44,509 nucleotides of DNA, taken from IMG/VR virus record IMGVR_UViG_3300031857_015149, positions 1 through 44,509 of that record; one strand, 5' to 3'. The translations under genes and the position numbers were made by a program. Position 1 is the first letter of the stretch; each line of letters opens with the position of its first letter. This DNA is from a virus. Below, piece after piece: positions 1 through 8,000 of the stretch. Under the pieces are notes generated by a model, which was not told where the DNA came from, did no database searches, and saw nothing but the letters and a program-made list of their open reading frames with translations.

Positions 1-23
1 TGCACCCATAGTGAAGTTCCCAT
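1..23 (-). CDS. Start of a gene running off the window (partial)
   Basis: The minus strand shows an ATG at 23 preceded, seven bases upstream, by a clear Shine-Dalgarno AGGAG. Only seven codons lie inside the window (MGTSLWV), so the product cannot be named. It follows the 526-residue virion protein in the same direction, with a GC-rich hairpin in the gap, and so is probably the next structural (head-tail or tail) gene. Confidence 0.6.
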
Positions 24-45
24 GTATATCTCCTAGATATGAATC

Positions 46-88
46 AGGCGGCGTACTGGCATGTCTTGCACACCAAGGCACGCCGCCT
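46..88 (-). other. Intergenic hairpin before the gene starting at 23
   Basis: AGGCGGCGT (46-54) is the exact reverse complement of ACGCCGCCT (80-88), giving a 9-bp GC-rich stem with a 25-base loop that has some further pairing potential. It lies between the stop at 106 and the Shine-Dalgarno of the next gene. No T-run follows it on the minus strand, so it is not a standard intrinsic terminator. An mRNA-processing, stabilising or attenuating role is inferred. Confidence 0.6.
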
Positions 89-105
89 TCATCAGTTAGT
101 TGCTA

Positions 106-1686
106 TTAAGAGGTTGGATCCTCGTTTGACTTAATTACGCGGTCAAGTGGAACATCAGGGTTGTAGTTGATGTTACCAGGAACGTTGTAGCCAGTTGTAG
201 CTGATGTACCAGCAACTGCAGACGATACGCTAGCACCAGAAGTGGTAGGAACGGCCAGAGTTGTAATTGCAGTTCCACGAGTTACCTGAGCAGTAGCAGC
301 TGCTGATTCAGTAGCATTCAGTGTTGTTGTAGATAGGGTCGCAGTAAAGGTGTTTGGACCAGTAACTGTGATTGCCTGAGTAGTAACGTTGAATGTTGTT
401 GTAACCGCAAAACCAGTAATAGTTACAATTTGACCTGTAACTAGACCGTGGTTTGCTGCAGTGAATGTGCCTAGAGTAGTTGTTGTAGCAATAGCTGACT
501 GAACTGAAGCACGACGAGCAACTGAAATACCAGTTCCTGAAGTACCTGCAAGAGCAGTGAATGTACCGTTGAAGATGTTACGAGTAACAATCGCTGATGG
601 ACTGTTAACTGCGACGCTAGTTACAGCAGCAGCGTTGGTCTTAGCGTAGGTGATGTCGTTAGTTGACACTGTAGCTACACCGTAAGTACCATCAAATGCA
701 CTGTCACCAATAGAAACAATAATTCTGTCACCAACAACTACACCGTGGCCAGCTGCAAGAGTTAGCGTTACGGTACTAGTGGTAGCAGCTTTATTAGTTA
801 CTAAAGCAAAAGTATCAACGTTTGCTACGTCTAGTCTATCGCCAACGCTGAAAGAGTGGTTTGCAAGAGCACCACCTGCACTAACTCCAGTATTTAGAGT
901 TATTGCACCAGCAGTTGTAATTGCATAGTCTCTAACATAAGAATTAAGACCATCTAGAGAGTTGACTGCAGCATAGTTTGGAGTACCAAGTTCAGCAAGA
1001 CCTTCACCAACATAGTTCCAAGTGAAGAAACCATTTAGACCAACTGGTGCCCAAGTTGTACGTGCATATGAGTATGGACGCTCTGCAGCAGTTGGGAACT
1101 CCCAACGACCATCAACACCAGATGCAAAGCTAGCATTTCCTAGACCGTAGCCCTGGAATGTGTTAGCAAGCATACCGTTTTCAATAACACGGTCACCAGA
1201 TTGACGTAGCTTAACAAATGGGAATACCCAGTGGAAGTATGGACGAGTGCTTGCGCGCTTTCCATCCTTAACTGCCCATGACCAAGCTTCAATGGCAACA
1301 CCGTTACCTGCTGGGTCATCTCCAACGCCTGGAGAAGCCCAACCAACTGATAGGTTGTTAGCAGAAGCAAATGTACCGACGTTCTTGCGAAGTAGTAGAC
1401 CACCAGATAGTAGAGCAGAAAGTTCTGGATCTGGCTCACAAATTGCAAGTTCCATAGTGATACGCTTTAGAGTGTCTGGAGACTTGAACGTTACGCAAAC
1501 AGCACCATTGGCACCCTTTTCGGTGATCTCATCGCCTTCTTCGTATTCAGGGGTAAATGACAGACGCATAAAAGCTGAGGTAGTATAACTGTCACCTGGC
1601 CCAGTTTGTAGATTGCCAGCTGCGTCCAAGCGGGTGACACGGATTGACACACCTTGGATGCTGGCTGCATATTCTTGAGTAGGCAT
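106..1686 (-). CDS. Putative major virion protein (tail-tube candidate) with C-terminal beta-domains
   Basis: 526 residues. The ATG at 1686 has a good Shine-Dalgarno (AAGGAG, about nine bases upstream). Residues 1-240 form a globular domain with a run of aromatic and polar motifs (PYFHWVFPFVKL, YARTTWAP) resembling proteins encoded just after the capsid gene in actinophages, some annotated as major tail proteins; this is from memory and not firm. Residues about 260-370 and 395-475 are Thr/Ala/Val-rich beta repeats with H-x-(3-4)-GD/GQ-x(1-3)-V cores, typical of small beta-sandwich insertions in surface-exposed virion proteins. It is the third gene of the capsid block, after the MCP and the 364-residue protein. 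It could instead be a head decoration protein. Confidence 0.6.
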   Translation of the reverse strand: MPTQEYAASIQGVSIRVTRLDAAGNLQTGPGDSYTTSAFMRLSFTPEYEEGDEITEKGANGAVCVTFKSPDTLKRITMELAICEPDPELSALLSGGLLLRKNVGTFASANNLSVGWASPGVGDDPAGNGVAIEAWSWAVKDGKRASTRPYFHWVFPFVKLRQSGDRVIENGMLANTFQGYGLGNASFASGVDGRWEFPTAAERPYSYARTTWAPVGLNGFFTWNYVGEGLAELGTPNYAAVNSLDGLNSYVRDYAITTAGAITLNTGVSAGGALANHSFSVGDRLDVANVDTFALVTNKAATTSTVTLTLAAGHGVVVGDRIIVSIGDSAFDGTYGVATVSTNDITYAKTNAAAVTSVAVNSPSAIVTRNIFNGTFTALAGTSGTGISVARRASVQSAIATTTTLGTFTAANHGLVTGQIVTITGFAVTTTFNVTTQAITVTGPNTFTATLSTTTLNATESAAATAQVTRGTAITTLAVPTTSGASVSSAVAGTSATTGYNVPGNINYNPDVPLDRVIKSNEDPTS

Positions 1687-1720
1687 TGCCTTTTCTCCTT
1701 CTTTTAGATTATTGAGTTGG

Positions 1721-2815
1721 TTATGCTGCGGTCAAGTCGACGCGAACAGCAAGGTGTATCGAGGTATCAAAGTAAACCGCTGCAGGGCGGATCGCTTTTA
1801 ACCTCATGTCATTTTGGTATCCTGAGACATCAAGAGCTTGCGCTAAGTTGTCGTTTACGACATCGATGTTGCCCACATAGGTGCGGACAGTTCCGGTGGC
1901 ATAAATCCATTTGGCAGAAGTTGTTCCTAACTGCTGAATGTAGCCAGTAACAGCTTCTGAAGAAGCGTTGGTCGAGCTGGCAATAGTAATTGTTACAGAA
2001 TCAGCATCTACTTTGCTAACAACAGCAGTAGACGTAGAAGACTGATCAATGTTTGCCCCAACAACTGAGTAGCGAACAGTGTCGCCAGCAAGTAGGTAGT
2101 GAGGAGTAGATGTATTAATAGTTAAAGTAGTGTTACCCGAAATAGCAGCAGTAGCAGCAGCAATGCGAGGACCATTACCCGAGTAACCGCCACCAACAAC
2201 TACCGGTGTTCCGCCCATAGTCTGTAGGTGGTCTTTTGCTTCTTCATGGAAAAGCATATTTGAGTTGCTCGACAGAAGAGCAACAACGTCGCGAGTAGCG
2301 TGGATAATTCCCTGCTCACCGGCATCCGATGTTTGACCAATACCATTTTCCAGCACTGCTAAAGCACGCTTTGACGAAAGACCCGCGCCATCAAGAACGG
2401 TGACAGCCGCAGATGTTAGACAGCGATTAGAATGACCTTGTCCAATTCTAATATCTCCATCCCAAAGCTCCTGCTCCATAGCATGCTGAGTTACAGCTTC
2501 AAGTTGACGCTTTAATCTTTCAATACGGTCTAACCCTAAGAATCCCAACGCGGAACGAAGTTCTTCTGCCTCAATAAAAAATGGGTCAATTTTAGTAAAA
2601 TAATTAGGGACAGCTGCGGTTACAACTACAGAACTAGTAGTGTCAGTATCATCCCAGTTTTTTGCTGCATAAAGTTCAGTCTCATACTCTTGCGAAAAGC
2701 CGCGGATCCATTGATCTTCATCGGCTGAGTTTTCAGGCTTTACTACAGCGAGTAGGCCAAAAGCGGAGGGCACAATCTTTGGTGCCTCTACAACGCCATT
2801 CTTAGGAAAAGCCAT
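1721..2815 (-). CDS. Putative capsid-associated virion protein with beta-domain insertion
   Basis: 364 residues. The ATG at 2815 follows a Shine-Dalgarno AAGGA. It is encoded directly after the MCP, separated by a strong hairpin. The N-terminal 200 residues are mostly helical, with an EQELWDGDI stretch. Residues about 215-290 are a Thr/Ser-rich beta-domain with the same H-x-LLAGD-x-V core as the repeats of the next gene. The C-terminal end (KAIRPAAVYFDTSIHLAVRV) resembles the ends of proteins found after the MCP in actinophages. I do not recognise a named family. A minor capsid, head-completion or decoration role is inferred from position. Confidence 0.6.
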   Translation of the reverse strand: MAFPKNGVVEAPKIVPSAFGLLAVVKPENSADEDQWIRGFSQEYETELYAAKNWDDTDTTSSVVVTAAVPNYFTKIDPFFIEAEELRSALGFLGLDRIERLKRQLEAVTQHAMEQELWDGDIRIGQGHSNRCLTSAAVTVLDGAGLSSKRALAVLENGIGQTSDAGEQGIIHATRDVVALLSSNSNMLFHEEAKDHLQTMGGTPVVVGGGYSGNGPRIAAATAAISGNTTLTINTSTPHYLLAGDTVRYSVVGANIDQSSTSTAVVSKVDADSVTITIASSTNASSEAVTGYIQQLGTTSAKWIYATGTVRTYVGNIDVVNDNLAQALDVSGYQNDMRLKAIRPAAVYFDTSIHLAVRVDLTAA

Positions 2816-2850
2816 TTCAAATCCTTAATGTAAAGTTTGGTCCTGTTACT

Positions 2851-2876
2851 GGGGTGGCCTTTTGACGGGCCACCCC
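2851..2876 (-). other. Strong GC hairpin between MCP and the 364-residue gene
   Basis: GGGGTGGCC (2851-2859) pairs with GGCCACCCC (2868-2876), a perfect 9-bp stem with an 8-base loop, starting 20 bases downstream of the MCP stop. No T-run follows on the minus strand. It may partly terminate transcription or protect the MCP message 3' end, lowering expression of downstream genes relative to MCP. Confidence 0.7.
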
Positions 2877-2896
2877 AACAACTAGGGGTTTATCGA

Positions 2897-4900
2897 TTAA
2901 AGCTCGATAGTAGCTGCGGCAGTGTTGCCTGTGGTGTCGCGTAGAGCTGCTGCAACACCGTTGACCGAGATGGTCGAGGTGATCTTTAGAGATTCAATAC
3001 CGACCTTAGCCACGTTCTCAAAGGTTTCAAGGAACATGATGTAGTCGTTAGTGCCAACAAGGGTGCTGTCACGAACGATACCTAGGTCTAGAGTTCCACC
3101 ATCTAGGAAGATGAAGGTACCCTCTGCGAACAAATACCATACCAAGTTGTCTGGGAACTCGTTAAGAGCAGCAGAACCGGACTGGGCACCTAGCAAGTTG
3201 TTGCTAGAGGTGTTTGAATCTAGATAAGGGGTTACGGTTACGTTAAGAGCTGACAAGTAACCATCAATTTCTGACTTAGAAACTGATAGAGTGCCGTCTC
3301 CTGGCATAGCTAGAGTTAGGTCAGCTGCCATTGCATCGTAGAACCATACTGGAATTACGCAATTTAGCTGAGTCTCTGGAGCCAAGCGGTGACGCTGACG
3401 GAAAGCAACAGCTGCACGACGAACCTGTACCAAGAAGTCACGACCAAAACCGATTAGGTTAGTGGTGGTAACAGCAGTAGAAGCGGTGTCGATTGCTGAA
3501 ACTAGTGCCTGCTCTGCTTCACGTGCGTGCTGCACAAGAGCTAGCTCATTGTGACGAGCGATCAACTCTGGGTAAGCACGAGTCATCAAGTTACCAAACT
3601 TGACCTGTAGGGTCATAGCATATGTAGAAACAGTGTTCTCATAAGCTGCAGTAACCTGCAAGCTGGTCTTGGTTGCGCCGCTAGGAGCTAAGTCCGTAGA
3701 TGCAGTCCACTGACCAACAGCGTTAGCATAGGTAGTGTAATCGCTTCCATTTGCAGTAAATCCAAGAGCCAAGCTAGGTGGAGTTACGAAACGAATACCG
3801 CCGCGGTCAGCCTGGAAGCGTGGCAAAGAGTCACGAACTGGGCGAACGTTGGTTGAACCAATGCTGTAAATGTCATACTTGACCTCGAATGGAGCTGCGT
3901 GACCACCGGAAGCAACAAGTGCCTCTGGGCCAGCGACTGCCTGGATCTTTGCCATGTTTGACTCTGCATCGGTGCTTAGAGTGCGTTCCTCTGGATACTG
4001 AGTAGTTAGAGACGCAACGATGTGCTGCTCTCCATCTCCTCCGTTAACACGACGAAGCGAGTGGATACGCTTTTCCATAGCCTGAGCTACTTCGTACATG
4101 TCGTTGATTGGACTACCAGCGGTGTATCCAGGAATGTCAGCACCAGCGGTAATTGCTACCGGTGCTGGCTCTGAAACCTGAACTACAGGCTGACGGTCAG
4201 CTGGAGCCTCAAAAGGCTGTTCTGCTGTGGCGGTCACTGGGGCCTGCCCTTCCTGCTCTTCTTGAGCAATAGTACTTGAGTTTGGTTCTTCAGTAGAAAA
4301 CTCGGTGTCTTCTGCTGGGACCTCAGCTGGAGTGTCTTCGACAACTTCGGCTGGAGTCTCTTCTGGTGCTGGAGTCTCTTCTACAACTTCAGCGGTTGGA
4401 TTTTCTTCGGATGAAAGTTCAGAACCTTCTACCGCAGTAGCAGACGCATCGACAGATTCGGTGGAGTATTCAGATTCAGCTTTCTTCTTCTTGTACTCGT
4501 CATCCTCTTCCTCAGGAGTCTCGACAACCTCTTCAACAGGAGCTTCCTCTACAGGCTCTCCTTCAACAGGCATATCTTCTGGAGTTGCTGGCATTTCCTC
4601 TACAGGCATGTCTTCGCTTGGCATATCGCCCTCCATAGTCTCCTCGTCACTTCCCTTAACGCGCATAGCAGCTTCTGCAGCTTGCGAAGCAAGCTCTTGG
4701 GCGGCCATCTCACGCTGCTTGGTTTCGCCGCGAACGGCGTCAAGCATGTCGGCAAGTGACGTCATAGCGTCAACTGATTCAGCGGTAGGCTCCTGGGATT
4801 CATACGATTCAAATTCACTAATGATCTGACCTTGAAGAGCTGAGATTTGTTCATCTGTAAGCTCTGACAAGCGATCAACCTGTGATCTAATCTGGTCCAC
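2897..4900 (-). CDS. Major capsid protein with fused N-terminal scaffold-like region
   Basis: 667 residues. The start is GTG at 4900, chosen for the near-perfect Shine-Dalgarno AAGGAGG eight bases upstream. Residues 1-95 are helical and Gln/Glu-rich. Residues about 95-250 are a low-complexity Glu/Pro/Val stretch (EEMPATPEDMPVEGEP type). Residues about 270-667 look like an HK97-fold major capsid protein of the actinophage type: the AERTLSTDA-like start region, MTLQVKFGNLMTRAYPELIARH, RQRHRLAPETQL, and the ending MFLETFENVAKVGIESLKI. The N-terminal part likely acts as an internal scaffold (delta domain) removed by the maturation protease encoded just upstream. The cleavage site is not visible to me. 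Confidence 0.85.
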   Translation of the reverse strand: MDQIRSQVDRLSELTDEQISALQGQIISEFESYESQEPTAESVDAMTSLADMLDAVRGETKQREMAAQELASQAAEAAMRVKGSDEETMEGDMPSEDMPVEEMPATPEDMPVEGEPVEEAPVEEVVETPEEEDDEYKKKKAESEYSTESVDASATAVEGSELSSEENPTAEVVEETPAPEETPAEVVEDTPAEVPAEDTEFSTEEPNSSTIAQEEQEGQAPVTATAEQPFEAPADRQPVVQVSEPAPVAITAGADIPGYTAGSPINDMYEVAQAMEKRIHSLRRVNGGDGEQHIVASLTTQYPEERTLSTDAESNMAKIQAVAGPEALVASGGHAAPFEVKYDIYSIGSTNVRPVRDSLPRFQADRGGIRFVTPPSLALGFTANGSDYTTYANAVGQWTASTDLAPSGATKTSLQVTAAYENTVSTYAMTLQVKFGNLMTRAYPELIARHNELALVQHAREAEQALVSAIDTASTAVTTTNLIGFGRDFLVQVRRAAVAFRQRHRLAPETQLNCVIPVWFYDAMAADLTLAMPGDGTLSVSKSEIDGYLSALNVTVTPYLDSNTSSNNLLGAQSGSAALNEFPDNLVWYLFAEGTFIFLDGGTLDLGIVRDSTLVGTNDYIMFLETFENVAKVGIESLKITSTISVNGVAAALRDTTGNTAAATIEL

Positions 4901-4927
4901 TACTGGGCCTCCTTAATAGGACAGTTG

Positions 4928-4951
4928 ATAATGCTCATGGGTGAGCATTAT
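4928..4951 (-). other. Perfect 10-bp hairpin in the MCP leader
   Basis: ATAATGCTCA (4928-4937) and TGAGCATTAT (4942-4951) form a perfect 10-bp stem with a 4-base loop, in the gap between the protease stop (5046) and the MCP start. It ends about ten bases before the MCP Shine-Dalgarno. No T-run follows, so a 5' mRNA stability or processing role is more likely than termination. The rest of the 145-bp gap is A+T-rich on the protease side; I could not support a clear promoter there. Confidence 0.7.
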
Positions 4952-5045
4952 GCTAATCGGTTCAAGGTAAAGGGACTTTGACGCATGTAAGCGAAAGGCA
5001 CTCCACCTAGCTAATATTTTACATTAGTTTTTACTTGTTTATTAT

Positions 5046-8000
5046 TTAAGTTAGTAGTCTGAGCATTCTAGACATAACAGACGATATGTCTGCCTGGCTA
5101 AATAGGTCGCCACCACGCATAAATTCCCTTATGTCGGCTGTGGCGTCCCTGCTCTCCTTCTCACCTAATTCTTTTCCTACCCTGTCAACCATATTTGTCA
5201 TAAGGTTTTTTAAGGCAGGAGGTAGGTCGCTAAACCTAAGTTTGGTATTCTCGTCTCCAAAAGGAAGAGGTAGATTACCTAAAACTTCTCCCAATTCACG
5301 AGATGCTGCACGGACATTCTCTAAAGAAGGACCAGTCAAAGAGTTTGAATCTATACGATCTAGAAGACCAATCAGGCCTTGGGCAGCATCTGCTGCTTCA
5401 GCGTAGCTTCCAGTTTTATAGATTTTCTCAACATTGCTTATTTCATCAACTACATTTTGTAATCCAGAAGTGCCAAGATCAAGTTTTAGTCTACCTAAAA
5501 CATCTTGAAATCTTCCTGCGTAGTCGCGCGGCTGATTGATTCCAGGTGTGAATTTGAAACCCTCTTCTTCAGGATTTCCGATAATCTCCTTGTCTCCTTC
5601 TGAAGGAATAGGGACATTATCTTCCATTACTGGGGCCGGAGCTTCCTCCGGCACAGATCCATCAGCCGCCAATGCTTTTCCCAGGCGTTCCTTTATAGCC
5701 AAAACTTTTTGACTAAGATCGTCAGCACTAGCAACTACTGGCTCTTCTAAATTAGAATCTGCTGTTTTTGCAGCAATTCTTGCTCTAAGATCATCTGCGC
5801 TAGCAGTTACTGAATTAGTTTTCCAGTTTTCTGGAACTAAATGGCGTACATTTAATTTTCCAGCCATCTTGATAATGTGCTTTTTAACATCAGCTTTGTG
5901 ACTTTCTTTTGCACGTCCATAAGCATGAATTGCAGCTCTAAGATCTTCTACGTTACGAATAGGGAATGATCCGTCTGGAAGGGCTTTACCTTCTTTAGCT
6001 AGACCTTCTCTAACTTCACGAGAAATGTATGTAAGCTCTCCATCACGAACTCTAGCTGATAACTCCGCTATTTGAGCCGAATAATCCTCAAGTTTTGATT
6101 CTGAGCTATTTGCAGATAGTTCAACAAATCTTAGATTTTCTAGTCTTTCAATTCGAGCAGCTAGTTCAGCAGTCGGATCAAGTTTCATCTTTGCTAGTGG
6201 TAAGGCACCTGCAGCAACCAGGGCCATTACCGCACCGGATGCAACGCGAGCACGGGCAATCGGAAAGCCAGGAACGTTAACCTGACAAACAGCAACAAGC
6301 TCAAGTGAGCCACGAATTGGACGCCAGTCACCTGAAGGAGCAGATGCACGAAGTGCGCGAATCTGTTCAGGGCTTGCAGATGGGCGCAAGGCTCCAGCTA
6401 CCCAGATGCCATAAGCATCTTCACCAGCGTGCACATCCGCGATTGCAGATGCAGTGTCGTCGTAGTGCTTTACTGCCTCAGCAGCACTTGCTTCCAAAGA
6501 AGCGTGGCCGCCAGCAAGAGTTAGCTGACCAACAGGAACATCCTTGCCTGATTCGGTGCGCACTACTCCGGTGTGGAAATAAGCGTAGTTACTCTTACTA
6601 CGCGGTGGTTTTGTTCCATATGCCAGTCCAATGTGATCGACGTTCCAAGCTGCAATGTGGCCAAAAACTCTACCATTGTCGTCGACAGTGATAGGAGTAG
6701 CTTTATCTAGTCCTGGATTGTTAAACCACTCGGTAGGCGGAACGACTGGGATTGCGCCTGCAATAATACCGCAAGCAATTAATGCTTGGGTATTAGCATA
6801 ATCCGAGTCATCTTGATAGACGCCGTCGGCAATCATACTATCCTCCTGAGGGGTGTTTGTGGTTTTTTCTATGATAATTTTGCATTCTTGAAATGCTGGC
6901 TTAGGTACAATTGTAACAGCCATTACACGTGCTTTATTTATAGAAAGTTTGCTCTTTCCTAGATCATCGTCACCTTCAGCGGCTTCATTTTTGATCTCTT
7001 TTGCTTCAAACTGATCTAAATCAGCTGATACACCTTTTATAAATCCATTCTCAATGAGTCTTTGAACTTCTCTTCCATGAGGACTTGTATCAAAAACTCC
7101 ATAAGCATTTCCGATTCCCATTGGAGTTCTTTCCATACGGTCAATACGTCCAACAACCACGGATCCCATATGACCTTCAGCTGTTTTAATCTGCCACATA
7201 AGAGGGAGTGGAAGTTCTCTAATACTTAGAGCACCTTTTTTAAACTTACGTCCATCGCCAGATTCTAGATCTTCTGGAATAACCAATGGAATCTTAAACT
7301 TTAGACCTTCAGTAATAATTCCAGAAGCAGCAGTTAAAGACACTCTTCTTCTAGCTTCTTCAGCTTTTGCCAAAACTTGCGCTTTTACAAGAATGTTGTC
7401 AGTAGACTCTAAAATTTCTGTGCTGAAGACGTTCTTACCGCCTCGTTTTCTTCCGTAAAGTTGACGATGTTTTTTATCTCCAGTCCACATACCTGTCATT
7501 TCCTTGTGGCGTAGAGCACAGTACCCCTTGGCACGCGGGCCTAGGTACTTCTCAAGCTGTCTTACACAGCGAGTCCAGTCTCCGCCAGTACCCCAGCGGA
7601 TTTTTAATCCACCTTTACCAACAGTCCAGTAACGTCTAAGCTCTTCCGCTTTACCTCTATTACGATCCAATCCTCCGGCTGAAGTTACAGCAGATGGACC
7701 CCACAGAACTGTCAAAACGTGGTCCAAATCAAATGAAGCAGAAGCGGCTACCGGCTCGGAAGACTCGTCAACTTGCAAAAGAACATCGTTCAATGTTGCT
7801 TTGTCAAGAGGTACTACTGGAGGCGGGGTTGCAGATTTAAAGTCATTCAAAACTCTAGGGTCTCTAACCCACTTACCTTCTTTACGAACATAAGTCATTG
7901 GCTTTGGAGATACAGAGCTTTCCGGAACAATTGCAACAAGATTTAATACAGCTCTTGGATCATCTTGAGCAACTACAGCCAAATAGATTGGTTTTACGTC

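Noticed and set aside
1140-1448. Minus-strand 102-residue frame inside the 526-residue gene
   Set aside because: Alternative frame with Leu/Tyr-rich shadow composition, no ribosome site, and it lies wholly inside a better gene.
2851-2876. Hairpin as a full intrinsic terminator
   Set aside because: No T-run on the minus strand after the stem, and the genes on both sides belong to one capsid block.
4305-4829. Plus-strand 174-residue Ser/Thr-rich reading frame
   Set aside because: It is the antisense of the Glu/Pro low-complexity part of the scaffold-MCP gene; open only because of the biased codons. No ribosome site.
4952-5045. Promoter for the MCP gene
   Set aside because: A+T-rich sequence with CATAAT- and TAAAAT-like hexamers, but no TGn extension and no matching -35 at proper distance, so not called.
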